64,000 nt of DNA, taken from assembly GCA_965145485.1 (NCBI GenBank), contig CBCTCU010000005.1:45271-109270 (forward strand), read 5' to 3'. The notes beneath the pieces are model-generated. The model was not told the origin of the DNA. It saw only the letters and a list, made by a program, of their open reading frames with translations, and made no database searches. The number at the start of each line of letters is the position of its first letter. The first letter of the stretch is position 1. The position numbers and the translations under genes are program-made. The DNA comes from CABQCM01 sp965145485 (lineage in GTDB: Bacteria; Bacillota; Clostridia; Oscillospirales; Acutalibacteraceae). Positions 26,405-36,538 of this stretch are shown here, piece after piece.

Positions 26405-27412
26405 TTAATAAGGCAACTGGTTTTGAATCCGGTACTCCTCAAGGCAGGCCCCGGCCTGAGGATAGATCGTCCGCTCGAGATCGAGCACCTCATCCATGTA
26501 GCCAATCATCCGGTCAATCAGGCGGGGGTCGCGGGTGATCTCAAATTTTAAATACAGGGCAAGAATCCGCCGGGCCATATCGGGGATGGGGGCGTAGCGT
26601 TCCACCAGCCCCTGGGGAAAGCGCACCCCCTGCTTCTGCAAATAAAGCAGTTTATCCCATATGACCTCCTTGTTTTCCCAATACGTTCCCATCGCCCTGG
26701 CGTCGAACACATTGCGCTCTTTATGGAGAAGCAAATACTCCTGCAGCCTTTTGACCCCTCTCTCCCCCGTGGAACGGACCGCCCCCGGCGCCTCCAGAAG
26801 CTCGACGTCCCGGTTGTCAAAATAGGAGCCAAAATCATAGGCGATCTGCTTCCAGAATAAGGGGAAGGGCACCTCCTTGTACCGGTAAAACTTCATGGGC
26901 TGAAATGGCTGGGCCGTTTCGATCGCCCGCAGGACGTCCGCATAGGATACGGCGCCGCTGACATACTGCCGCAGGCGGTCGTAATAGGCCATGTACACCT
27001 GCCGGCTGGAATCGGAATACCCATAAACAAGCTGCGTGTGGGTGAAGTCCATTCCCTCGCGCTGCGCCCGGGTGCCGGGGATATGCCTTTCATTCGACTC
27101 CAAAAAGATATAATAGCCCTGGTCGATGCGGTCTTGGAAGCCTTCCAGGATATCCTCCGCCCGGCCGCCGGCGGGATAGTGGTAATCCTCATGCTCCAAC
27201 AGCGCGCACAGGTCGCCGTACTGGGACATAAAGACGTACTGATATTCGTTGGGCATGTTGATAAAGGCGGTGGTGGTGTGGTCGGTGTAATACCAGTGCT
27301 CAAAACAGGGGTGGTGGGCTAGCAGGGAGATGCTGTAAGCAAGCAGGCCCTGCGTCCTGATCTTTTGCCGGAATTCCACCGGAAGTATTTTCACTCGGGA
27401 TGTCTGGCTCAT
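26405..27412 (-). CDS. Hypothetical protein, BtrH/C39-peptidase-like N-terminal region
   Basis: 335 residues, cytoplasmic. Residues about 20-180 resemble the BtrH N-terminal domain (a C39-peptidase-like fold seen in butirosin and some peptide-natural-product clusters): 'LLAYSISLLAHHPCFEHWYY' and 'DFTHTQLVYGYSDSSRQVYM', the latter like the His-containing 'H-VVVYGYD' strand. I do not see the usual N-terminal catalytic Cys, so peptidase activity is doubtful. The remaining 150 residues are helical and Tyr/Arg-rich. No biosynthetic genes flank it. ATG at 27412 follows AAAGGGGGAAACAT. Family assignment is tentative; the gene itself is well supported. Confidence 0.88.
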   Translation of the reverse strand: MSQTSRVKILPVEFRQKIRTQGLLAYSISLLAHHPCFEHWYYTDHTTTAFINMPNEYQYVFMSQYGDLCALLEHEDYHYPAGGRAEDILEGFQDRIDQGYYIFLESNERHIPGTRAQREGMDFTHTQLVYGYSDSSRQVYMAYYDRLRQYVSGAVSYADVLRAIETAQPFQPMKFYRYKEVPFPLFWKQIAYDFGSYFDNRDVELLEAPGAVRSTGERGVKRLQEYLLLHKERNVFDARAMGTYWENKEVIWDKLLYLQKQGVRFPQGLVERYAPIPDMARRILALYLKFEITRDPRLIDRMIGYMDEVLDLERTIYPQAGACLEEYRIQNQLPY

Positions 27413-27972
27413 ATGTTTCCCCCTTTGATCCTCCAAAATCACTACCCGCAGCCGCCCGGCATCTCACCAAAGTGAGCGCGCCGTCGTTGCTATTTCTTGA
27501 TATTGGAAATTATATCAGAAAAGCCCTTGCAGTTCCATTGCGCTTTTGCATAATATTATATCACCTTTTTGTGACATTCGTTATACCGCATGGTTGCAGG
27601 CTCGAACGATTTGGGGCCGATAGCAGCCCCGGCGGCCAGGCCGGTCGATTCCGCCAGGCCGCGCAGGCAGTAGTGGAGCCCCGGCACGCTGCCTGCGAAT
27701 GCGTCATCCTCATCCGATTCGCCCACAGGACGGCATAGATTTTTCGGCCTTTTGCGCCGGTTTTTTTGTCGAAACCAGAGAGGAATTGGAACAAATTTCG
27801 GCCCGTACGCTACGCAGCCGCCCCCAAACCCCCTCTTTTGACCCTTACACTTCGAGCGACCCGCTTCAGAAAGGTAAAAATTCCTGTTGTTTTTTCCTTC
27901 AAAATGGTTTACACTTAGGGGTAATGAAAATTGTGGACAAGATGTTCCAAACGAAAAAACGGGGGATGGATT
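27413..27972. other. Divergent region upstream of carB
   Basis: 560 bp between divergent genes. A minus-strand TATAAT lies at 27509-27514 for the BtrH-like gene. A weak promoter (TTGTTT, 17 bp, TACACT at 27910-27915) precedes carB. No PyrR or arginine-attenuator structure is evident by eye. Confidence 0.45.
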
Positions 27973-30900
27973 ATGAAACGAAACGACATCCATAAGGTAC
28001 TCATCATCGGCTCCGGCCCGATCATCATCGGCCAAGCCTGTGAGTTCGACTACTCGGGTACCCAGGCCTGTAAGGCGCTGCGGCAGCTTGGGTATCAGAT
28101 TGTATTGGTCAACTCCAACCCCGCCACCATCATGACCGATCCCGAGACGGCGGATATCACCTACATCGAGCCCCTCAACGTCGAGAGGCTCACTCAGATC
28201 ATCGAAAAAGAACGCCCGGACGCGCTGTTGCCCAACCTAGGCGGCCAGTCGGGGCTTAATTTATGCTCCGAGCTGCAAAACGCCGGCGTGCTGGACAAAT
28301 ACGGCGTCAAGGTCATCGGGGTACAGGTCGACGCCATCGAGCGGGGAGAAGACCGCATCGAGTTTAAAAATACCATGAACAGCCTTGGCATCGAGATGGC
28401 CCGCAGCGAGGTGGCCTACTCGGTGGAGGAGGCGCTGGCCATCGCCGACAAGCTGGGCTATCCGGTCGTGCTGCGCCCGGCCTATACCATGGGTGGCGCC
28501 GGCGGCGGGCTGGTGTACAACGTCGACGAGCTCAAGACGGTCTGCGCCCGCGGCCTGCAGGCCAGCCTGGTCGGCCAGGTGCTGGTGGAGGAATCGGTCC
28601 TCGGCTGGGAAGAGCTGGAGCTCGAGGTGGTGCGCGACGCCAAGAACAACATGATCACCGTTTGCTTTATTGAAAATATCGACCCGCTTGGGGTGCACAC
28701 CGGCGACTCCTTCTGCTCGGCGCCCATGCTGACCATCTCCAAAGAGGTGCAAGCCCGCCTGCAGGAGCAGGCTTACAAAATCGTCGAGGCCATCGAGGTC
28801 ATCGGCGGCACCAACGTGCAGTTTGCCCACGACCCGGTCACCGACCGCATCATCGTCATCGAGATCAACCCCCGCACCTCCCGCTCGTCGGCCCTGGCCT
28901 CCAAGGCGACCGGCTTCCCCATCGCGCTGGTATCGGCCATGCTCGCCAGCGGATTGACCCTCGACGAGATCCCCTGCGGCAAATTCGGCACCCTCGACAA
29001 GTATGTGCCGGGCGGGGACTACGTCGTCATCAAATTCGCCCGCTGGGCGTTTGAGAAGTTCAAAGGCGCGCAGGACAAGCTCGGCACCCAAATGCGGGCG
29101 GTCGGCGAGGTCATGAGCATTGGAAAAACCTATAAAGAGGCCTTCCAGAAGGCCATTCGCAGCCTGGAGATCGGCCGGTACGGCCTGGGCGGCGCCAAAA
29201 ATTTCGGCTCGATGAGCAAGGAGGAGTTGCTCAAGCTGCTGGTCTCCCCCTCGAGCGAGCGGCAGTTTATCCTCTATGAGGCCCTGCGCAAGGGCGCGAC
29301 GGTGGAGGAGCTGTATGAGCTGACCAAGATCAAGCACTACTTCCTCGAGCAGATGAAAGAGCTGGTGGAGGAAGAGGAGGCGTTAAAGCAGTACGCCGGC
29401 AGCCTGCCCCCCACCGACGCCCTCCGGCAGGCCAAGCTCGACGGCTTTTCCGACCGGTATCTGGGCCAGCTGCTGGGCGTAGGCGAGGAGGCGGTCCGTA
29501 GCGCGCGCACCAAGGCCGGCATTGTGGAGGCCTGGGAAGGGGTTCACGTCAGCGGCACGAAGGATTCGGCCTACTATTACTCGACCTATCACGTCAAGGA
29601 TCAAAGCCCGGTGAATCACGACCGGCCCAAGATCATGATCCTCGGCGGCGGCCCCAACCGCATCGGCCAGGGCATTGAGTTTGACTACTGCTGCGTCCAT
29701 GCGGCCATCGCGCTCAAGGAGCTGGGGTTTGAGACCATCATTGTCAACTGCAACCCCGAGACGGTTTCGACCGACTACGACACCTCGGACAAGCTCTATT
29801 TCGAGCCTTTGACCCTCGAGGACGTGCTGGCCATCCATGAGAAGGAGAAGCCGGTCGGGGTCATCGCCCAATTCGGCGGCCAGACCCCGCTCAACCTGGC
29901 CGCGGCCCTCAAAAAAGCGGGGGTGAACATCCTCGGCACCTCCCCCGAAACCATCGATATGGCGGAGGATCGCGACCTCTTCCGCGCCATGATGGAAAAG
30001 CTGGATATCCCGATGCCCGAATCGGGCATGGCGGTCAATGTCGACGAGGCGCTGGCCATCGCCGGGCGCATCGGTTACCCGGTCATGGTGCGCCCCTCCT
30101 ACGTGCTGGGCGGGCGTGGCATGGAGGTGGTCTATGACAGCGAGGCGCTGACCTATTACATGCAGCAGGCGGTGGGGGTCACCCCCGACCGGCCAATCCT
30201 TATTGACCGTTTCCTGCACCATGCCACCGAGTGCGAGGCCGACGCCATCTCGGACGGGGAAAACGTCTTTGTCCCCGCCGTGATGGAGCACATTGAGCTG
30301 GCCGGCGTCCATTCGGGCGACTCGGCCTGCGTGCTGCCCTCCCGCACCCTGAGCAAAGAGCAGGTCGACACCATCAAGGAGTACACCCGCAGGATTGCCC
30401 GCGAAATGCACGTCGTCGGGCTGATGAACATGCAGTATGCCATTGAGGACGGCAAGGTGTACGTCCTCGAGGCCAACCCCAGGGCCTCGCGCACCGTGCC
30501 GCTGGTATCCAAGGTGTGCAACATCAAGATGGTCAAGCTGGCCACCGACATCATGACCTCCCACCTCACCGGCCGCCCCTCCCCCGTCCCGGCGCTGGAG
30601 GAGAAAAAGTTCGCCCACTACGGGGTAAAGGAGGCGGTCTTCCCCTTCAACATGTTCCCGGAGGTCGACCCGCTGCTCGGGCCGGAGATGCGCTCGACCG
30701 GCGAGGTGCTGGGCATGGCCGCCGACTTTGGCGAGGCATTCTACAAAGCGCAGGAGGCCACCCAGACCAAGCTTCCCACCGAGGGGGCGGTGCTTATCAG
30801 CGTCTCCGACCGCGATAAGGACGAGGTGGTCGGCGTTGCCAGGGGCTTTGCCGAATGCGGCTTCCACATCTTTGCCACCGGCGGTACCTACCAGGTCATT

Positions 30901-31188
30901 ACCCAGGCCGGGATTGCGGCCGAGCGCATCGCCAAGATCGACGAGGGCCGGCCCAACGTGCTGGACCTGATTACCAACAAAGACATTACCATCATCGTCA
31001 ACACCCCCAACGACAAAAAGGGCGCGGTGGACGACAGCTACATCCGCAAGGCGGCCATCAAAAACCGCATCGCCTACATGACCACCATGGCGGCGGCACA
31101 GGCCACCGTCGAGGGGATCCGCGCGGTCAAGGCGTCGGGGACTCTGCCGGTCAAATCGCTGCAGGAGTTTCACGCCGAGATCCGCTGA
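27973..31188 (+). CDS. carB: Carbamoyl-phosphate synthase large subunit
   Basis: CarB makes carbamoyl phosphate for pyrimidine and arginine synthesis from bicarbonate, ATP and ammonia supplied by CarA. 1071 residues, normal length. Two homologous halves: 'LIIGSGPIIIGQACEFDYSG' starts the first, 'MILGGGPNRIGQGIEFDYCC' the second, each with ATP-grasp motifs ('LRPAYTMGGAGGG', 'VRPSYVLGGRGME', 'EINPRTSRSSALASKATGFP', 'EANPRASRTVPLVSKV'). The last 130 residues are the MGS-like allosteric domain ('IFATGGTYQVITQAGI'). ATG at 27973 follows GGGGGATGGATT. No carA or other pyr/arg gene is adjacent, so it is encoded alone. Confidence 0.98.
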   Translation: MKRNDIHKVLIIGSGPIIIGQACEFDYSGTQACKALRQLGYQIVLVNSNPATIMTDPETADITYIEPLNVERLTQIIEKERPDALLPNLGGQSGLNLCSELQNAGVLDKYGVKVIGVQVDAIERGEDRIEFKNTMNSLGIEMARSEVAYSVEEALAIADKLGYPVVLRPAYTMGGAGGGLVYNVDELKTVCARGLQASLVGQVLVEESVLGWEELELEVVRDAKNNMITVCFIENIDPLGVHTGDSFCSAPMLTISKEVQARLQEQAYKIVEAIEVIGGTNVQFAHDPVTDRIIVIEINPRTSRSSALASKATGFPIALVSAMLASGLTLDEIPCGKFGTLDKYVPGGDYVVIKFARWAFEKFKGAQDKLGTQMRAVGEVMSIGKTYKEAFQKAIRSLEIGRYGLGGAKNFGSMSKEELLKLLVSPSSERQFILYEALRKGATVEELYELTKIKHYFLEQMKELVEEEEALKQYAGSLPPTDALRQAKLDGFSDRYLGQLLGVGEEAVRSARTKAGIVEAWEGVHVSGTKDSAYYYSTYHVKDQSPVNHDRPKIMILGGGPNRIGQGIEFDYCCVHAAIALKELGFETIIVNCNPETVSTDYDTSDKLYFEPLTLEDVLAIHEKEKPVGVIAQFGGQTPLNLAAALKKAGVNILGTSPETIDMAEDRDLFRAMMEKLDIPMPESGMAVNVDEALAIAGRIGYPVMVRPSYVLGGRGMEVVYDSEALTYYMQQAVGVTPDRPILIDRFLHHATECEADAISDGENVFVPAVMEHIELAGVHSGDSACVLPSRTLSKEQVDTIKEYTRRIAREMHVVGLMNMQYAIEDGKVYVLEANPRASRTVPLVSKVCNIKMVKLATDIMTSHLTGRPSPVPALEEKKFAHYGVKEAVFPFNMFPEVDPLLGPEMRSTGEVLGMAADFGEAFYKAQEATQTKLPTEGAVLISVSDRDKDEVVGVARGFAECGFHIFATGGTYQVITQAGIAAERIAKIDEGRPNVLDLITNKDITIIVNTPNDKKGAVDDSYIRKAAIKNRIAYMTTMAAAQATVEGIRAVKASGTLPVKSLQEFHAEIR

Positions 31189-31207
31189 CAGCCGGCAAAC
31201 CAAAAAG

Positions 31208-31225
31208 CGGAGGGGAATCCCTCCG
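31208..31225 (+). terminator. Hairpin after carB
   Basis: CGGAGGG / CCCTCCG around GAAT, 20 bp after the stop codon, without a long T tract. Confidence 0.5.
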
Positions 31226-31403
31226 TCTCTACCGCTACGACGCCAACAGCCGCATTATGGACTTCTTTATGGAGGGCGGTAAGCCCACCCTGCTAATCCA
31301 GAGCTGGTAATCGCCCTACCGACCCGCCCCATGCCGCGCAGCCGAATGCATTGGGGATACGCAGTCCACGCACAATTCATGCCGGCGGCTTGGTGAAGCG
31401 CCA

Positions 31404-31432
31404 TTGACAAATTCCGCATGCTACAGTATAAT
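31404..31432 (+). promoter_or_regulatory. Promoter of the thiC transcript
   Basis: Consensus TTGACA (31404-31409), 17-bp spacer, TATAAT (31427-31432). Initiation near 31439 places the TPP aptamer at the 5' end of the RNA. Confidence 0.85.
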
Positions 31433-31464
31433 AGGATTGTTCTTTGAACCAACTGAATATGTTT

Positions 31465-31543
31465 GCGGGGGGACTCGTCGCGAGTTGAGAAGGTTAAAAC
31501 CTGACCCTTTGAACCTGTTGGCTAAAACCAGCGTAGGGAAGCA
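31465..31543 (+). promoter_or_regulatory. TPP riboswitch (THI element)
   Basis: Contains the two hallmark thi-box strings: GTTGAGA with the GGGG-rich P2 arm at 31465-31490, then ACCCTTTGAACCTG (31504-31517) and CCAGCGTAGGGAA (31528-31540). This is the aptamer that binds thiamine pyrophosphate and shuts off thiamine genes. It stands between a consensus promoter and thiC, the expected arrangement. Confidence 0.95.
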
Positions 31544-31556
31544 AGGCTGTGAATCA

Positions 31557-31587
31557 AAAAGCGTCTCTGCGTGGCAGGGGCGCTTTT
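31557..31587 (+). terminator. Riboswitch expression-platform hairpin
   Basis: AAAAGCGTCTCTG / CAGGGGCGCTTTT around CGTGG (three G-U pairs), 14 nt after the aptamer. Probably the transcription terminator controlled by TPP, although the T run is only four long. Confidence 0.65.
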
Positions 31588-31817
31588 GGCGTCTTCCGGC
31601 CGGAAACCGGCGAAGGAACAAAGGGCAGGGGCAAGCAACCTGCGCGCAACCCCCGGGCGTGCCAAACCCCACCCATGGATTCCGGGCCCTTGGACGGGAA
31701 CCCACCGGCGAAAAAGGGCGGGATGCACCCGGTGCACCCCAGCCTATCCCCTGCTATGACCGTATGACCCACCATGCCACCGCGGGCTTAGCCCCAAGAG
31801 AGAAAGGATCAGAACGT

Positions 31818-33131
<1,314 letters not shown>

Positions 33132-33155
33132 GGCGGCAACCGAGCGTGGATCGGG

Positions 33156-33183
33156 AGGACGGCAGCAATGCCGTCCTTTTTTT
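33156..33183 (+). terminator. Rho-independent terminator of thiC
   Basis: AGGACGGC / GCCGTCCT around AGCAAT followed by six T. Confidence 0.93.
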
Positions 33184-33257
33184 CTGCTCTGGCGTGGATT
33201 TTTCGCATCAATGCGACGAAATAACGCGGAAACTACCAAAATATGTACTATAATTGA

Positions 33258-33286
33258 TTTACATTTAATTACGTTTATGCTAGGAT
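33258..33286 (+). promoter_or_regulatory. Candidate promoter of the Xre gene at 33307
   Basis: TTTACA (33258-33263), 17-bp spacer, TAGGAT (33281-33286). A separate TATAAT at 33249-33254 is an alternative. Confidence 0.45.
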
Positions 33287-33306
33287 AAAGGCGAGGAGGT
33301 GATGTT

Positions 33307-33522
33307 ATGTCGGCCATCCAGCCCATTGCGGACAAAATACGGCTGTATCGCAGCACAAACGCCCTTTCCCAGCAGGATTTTGCCACCCAATGCGGGATCA
33401 GCATCAGCTATCTCAGCCAAATCGAGAACGAGACGGCCAACCCCTCCCTGAGTCTGCTGGAAAAAATCAGCGCGGCCCTCGGCACCACGGTGGGAGAGCT
33501 CGCCACCCCCGAATACCGGTAA
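33307..33522 (+). CDS. Small Xre-family HTH regulator
   Basis: A 71-residue single-domain helix-turn-helix protein: 'LSQQDFATQCGISISYLSQI' then 'ENETANPSLSLLEKISAALG'. ATG at 33307 follows GAGGAGGTGATGTT, a very strong ribosome site. Closely similar in layout to the gene at 3211. No partner or toxin is adjacent. Confidence 0.9.
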   Translation: MSAIQPIADKIRLYRSTNALSQQDFATQCGISISYLSQIENETANPSLSLLEKISAALGTTVGELATPEYR

Positions 33523-33565
33523 GGGGCGTTCCCACCCGCCTTGGATTTGGCGGTGTCATCCCACA

Positions 33566-33857
33566 CAGGCGGAGGCTTGCATGCCATGGCGAGACGCCAA
33601 CCAACGGGGCGCACGTCCCGGGGAGCCTCTCCCGCCGCGCATCCATCGCCGGACGCTTTGGGCGATGCGCCGCTGCATCCCAATAGCGGGGATTCCTTTG
33701 GATGTTCTCCATTCCCGCGGCTCATTTTAGCCAGTATAGGAAGAGGCATTGGGGCCTCCTGCGATTTTGAAACGGCGGCCTTGGAGCCTCCCCGAACGAC
33801 CCGCCTTGAAAAACTCCTGCCGCTCAGGCGGAGGCTTGCATGCCATGGCGAGACGCC
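33566..33857. repeat. Pair of identical 33-bp direct repeats
   Basis: The unit begins CAGGCGGAGGCTTGCATGCC and ends in ATGGCGAGACGCC. Copies are 33566-33598 and 33825-33857, 259 bp apart. The unit contains GGCTTGCATGCC and a CCATGG palindrome. Confidence 0.75.
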
Positions 33858-33968
33858 GGCCAGCGGAGGCGCTCGGCCGGTAAAACGCTCCCGCCGTCCG
33901 GCGCAAGCCGCCGCGCCATACGTGCGGCCTGACGGCTGCACTTTAACATTGCGGTGGAAATATGCCCA

Positions 33969-33997
33969 TTGACACGGCCGCCGCCCGCTGTTATAAT
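33969..33997 (+). promoter_or_regulatory. Promoter of the GH28-like gene
   Basis: Consensus TTGACA (33969-33974), 17 bp, TATAAT (33992-33997). Leader of about 165 nt. Confidence 0.8.
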
Positions 33998-34168
33998 ACG
34001 CCCAAATCCACCCATTTTTCGCGCGTCCTCCAGGCGCGCGGGAGCCTGACAGCGGCCGGGCCGGAGGCTGCTTTGATCCGGCCGCGGCACAAGGGCAGCG
34101 TGCGAATGGATCGGCAGGCCCACGCCCCCCTGCCCTGGCGGAAATGAAACAGAAACGAGGCGGTATCC

Positions 34169-36004
34169 ATGCGAGTCAATGTTTTGGATTTCGGCGCCGT
34201 GGGCGACGGCGCAACCTTGAACACCGAGGCATTCGCGGCGGCGGTCGACGCCTGCGCAAAAGCCGGAGGCGGGTTTGTCAGCGTCCCGGCCGGCCAATTT
34301 GTGACCGGCACGGTGGAGCTCAAAAGCTGCGTCTATCTGGAGCTGTTGCCCGGCGCGGAGCTTCTGGGCAGCATGCGCATGGCCGACTACCGCGGCACGC
34401 AGCGGGGCTGCGCCTGGCTCCCCGCCATGGTGCGCGGCATCAACACCAAGCTGCTGTCCGGCGAGGACGAGAAGGCTGCCAACCCCTGCAAAGCGCTGGT
34501 GATGGCCGAGGATCAGCATCACGTCGGCATTGTGGGCTTTGGCACACTGGACGGCCGCCGGGGGGTAGGGTATCCCCAGGACGAGGAGACCGGCGCTCCT
34601 TTTCTGGTGGTCTTTTCCCGGTGCAGCGACGTCACGTTGGAAAACGTGACCATGAAGCGCCCCGGCTCCTTCACCAATTACCTGCTCAACTGCGAACGGG
34701 TCACCATCCGGGGGCTGCACATCGACTCAACCGGGACGGCCTGCGGCGACGGCATCGATTTCGACGGCGGGCGGGACGTGACCATTTCCGACTGCCAGAT
34801 CGACGCGGGCGACGACGGCATCGGCCTCAAAACCCTCACCCCAGACGAGCCCTGCGAGCGCTTTGCCATTACCAACTGCGTCATCCGCTCCCATTACTGG
34901 GGATGCATCCGCATCGGGCCGGAGACGGCGAGCGACTTCCGCCAGATTACCGTGTCCAACTGCGTCTTTCGCGACAGCAACGACGGCATAAAGCTCCAAC
35001 TGTGCGAAGACCGGGTGTTTGAGGATTTCGTATTCAACGGCATTGTCATGGACCGGGTGACCCGTCCCTTTTTCCTCACCCTCAGCCACTATCCCTTCAG
35101 CCTGTATTCCAGCAGCGTCCGCCCCTCCAGCGGAACGATGCGCCGCATGACCTTCAGCAACATCACCGCCCTGCTCACCGAGCGGCGGGAAGACCCGGGG
35201 GTGGGCCCCGGCACGCCTTACAGCGGGTGCGTGGTCTACTCCCTCCCCGACGGCGTCATGGAGGACCTGTCCTTCTCCCACATCCGCCTGACCTGCCTTG
35301 GCGGCGGCTCGCCCCAAGCCGCCAGCCGCGCCGGCCATCCCGACATGATGGATTTTGTCGAGCAATACCCCGAATCCTGCCTGAAAATCGGCGAGCCGCC
35401 GGCCGCCGCCATGACCATACGAAACGCGCGCAATGTCCGCCTGGAGGACGTTGTTATCGCCTGCCAGCGGCCCGACCCCCGCTGCGCCCTGGTGGCGGAA
35501 AATGTGGATGGGCTGTCCCTCTTATCCGTAAGGGCGCAAAACGCCGGCGGGGTGGTGCGCCGGCACCAGTGCAGGAACATGGAGATGGCAGGCTGCTCGG
35601 GCGAGGCGTTGGATCTGACGGCCGGGCAGGCGGCGGCCTACGATGCGGCCCGCGAAGTTAGCTCCCGCCTGGAGGGGCAAATGCGCCAGATCGCCGCTCT
35701 CATCGACCGCCTGCCCGAGCGCCCGGCGGCCGCTTTTGAGGCGGCGCAGGGGTACCGGCTCCCGGCGGGCCCCGGCGGCGTGCTGACCCTTCCCAGCGTG
35801 TCCGGCTGCTTTTCGATCGAGCTCAACGGGGAGCCAATCGCGGCCTATTCGCCGCCGCCCGAATACCGCACCAGAACCTGCTTTGCCTGCCGCGTGCCCG
35901 CCACAAGCGGGGCCTCCGCTCTGCTGCGGCTGATTGCGGGGGAGGATTTTCCCGATGCGCCGGCGACGGCCTATTTCTACCCCGACGCCGTAGAAAGCAA
36001 CTAG
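34169..36004 (+). CDS. GH28 (polygalacturonase-like) family protein
   Basis: A 611-residue intracellular protein without a signal peptide. It begins with the family entry 'VNVLDFGAVGDGATLNTEA', followed by parallel beta-helix turns ('VTLENVTMKRPGS', 'VTIRGLHIDST'). The catalytic Asp regions are 'GDGIDFDGG' (193-201) and 'AGDDGIGLKT' (Asp215-Asp216). The usual GHG and RIK motifs are not preserved: the region reads 'HYWGCIRIG' (242-250) and 'NDGIKLQ'. A C-terminal extension of about 170 residues follows the helix. Substrate is probably an oligosaccharide taken up by the cell, uncertain. ATG at 34169 follows GAGGCGGTATCC. Confidence 0.9.
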   Translation: MRVNVLDFGAVGDGATLNTEAFAAAVDACAKAGGGFVSVPAGQFVTGTVELKSCVYLELLPGAELLGSMRMADYRGTQRGCAWLPAMVRGINTKLLSGEDEKAANPCKALVMAEDQHHVGIVGFGTLDGRRGVGYPQDEETGAPFLVVFSRCSDVTLENVTMKRPGSFTNYLLNCERVTIRGLHIDSTGTACGDGIDFDGGRDVTISDCQIDAGDDGIGLKTLTPDEPCERFAITNCVIRSHYWGCIRIGPETASDFRQITVSNCVFRDSNDGIKLQLCEDRVFEDFVFNGIVMDRVTRPFFLTLSHYPFSLYSSSVRPSSGTMRRMTFSNITALLTERREDPGVGPGTPYSGCVVYSLPDGVMEDLSFSHIRLTCLGGGSPQAASRAGHPDMMDFVEQYPESCLKIGEPPAAAMTIRNARNVRLEDVVIACQRPDPRCALVAENVDGLSLLSVRAQNAGGVVRRHQCRNMEMAGCSGEALDLTAGQAAAYDAAREVSSRLEGQMRQIAALIDRLPERPAAAFEAAQGYRLPAGPGGVLTLPSVSGCFSIELNGEPIAAYSPPPEYRTRTCFACRVPATSGASALLRLIAGEDFPDAPATAYFYPDAVESN

Positions 36005-36121
36005 CCCGCACGCAGTACGCAAGGATGGCGCGCCCCATCGGACGGCCGTTTGCGATATTCGCCACCCCGTCGCTGGAAGGGGTTGGCGCCATGAGAAAAT
36101 GATTCAATTCGATGAAATGAC

Positions 36122-36151
36122 TTGACACCGCACTACAGGCAGATGTATAAT
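36122..36151 (+). promoter_or_regulatory. Promoter of rpsU
   Basis: Consensus TTGACA (36122-36127), 18-bp spacer, TATAAT (36146-36151). Confidence 0.85.
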
Positions 36152-36206
36152 AGATGTTGCCTTATCGCAATAATACCCCTGCTCGTCGGCGGAGGGAGGG
36201 ATAGAT

Positions 36207-36383
36207 ATGAGTCAAGTAAGATTAAAAGAGAACGAGTCTCTGGAAAACGCCCTGCGCAGGTTTAAAAAGCAAACGGCGCGCGACGGCGTGATTCAGGAGG
36301 TCCGCAAAAGAGAGCACTATGAAAAGCCCTCGGTAAAACGCAAGAAGAAGTCCGAAGCCGCTCGCAAACGCAAGTATAAATAA
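36207..36383 (+). CDS. rpsU: Small ribosomal subunit protein bS21
   Basis: 58 residues: begins MSQVRLKENESLENALRRFK and ends in the Lys/Arg-rich tail 'KRKKKSEAARKRKYK' typical of S21, a late 30S assembly protein near the anti-Shine-Dalgarno. ATG at 36207 follows GGAGGGAGGGATAGAT. It has its own consensus promoter and terminator, so it is monocistronic. Confidence 0.97.
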   Translation: MSQVRLKENESLENALRRFKKQTARDGVIQEVRKREHYEKPSVKRKKKSEAARKRKYK

Positions 36384-36460
36384 GCGTGCTTAGCCGGCTC
36401 GCCTACCCTGCTCCGCGGATGGATTCCATCGGGGCGAGCGATTGACACAACCTTAGGAAA

Positions 36461-36486
36461 GCGGACGCTGATGCGTCCGCTTTTTT
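36461..36486 (+). terminator. Rho-independent terminator of rpsU
   Basis: GCGGACGC / GCGTCCGC around TGAT, flanked by AAA upstream and TTTTTT downstream. Confidence 0.93.
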
Positions 36487-36538
36487 CCGTGATATTTTAG
36501 CGATATGATTCCTCTTTGCAGCAAGGGAGTGAGGTCTC

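Larger units (their letters stand above)
33523..34168. other. Intergenic region with 33-bp direct repeat and GH28 promoter
   Basis: 646 bp without a gene. Holds two identical 33-bp repeats and the promoter at 33969-33997. Confidence 0.6.

Noticed and set aside
28261..31203. Long minus-strand open frames (358 and 606 codons) opposite carB
   Set aside because: They mirror a clear carB, are His/Gly/Asp-rich as antisense of GC-rich genes usually are, and have no ribosome site or family motif.
31189..31310. Possible gene remnant after carB reading 'YRYDANSRIMDFFMEGGKP'
   Set aside because: Too short to assign, overlaps the carB terminator hairpin and has no start; only a vague protein-like look.
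33523..34168. CRISPR array from the 33-bp repeats
   Set aside because: Only two copies, 259 bp apart, no regular spacers and no cas genes.
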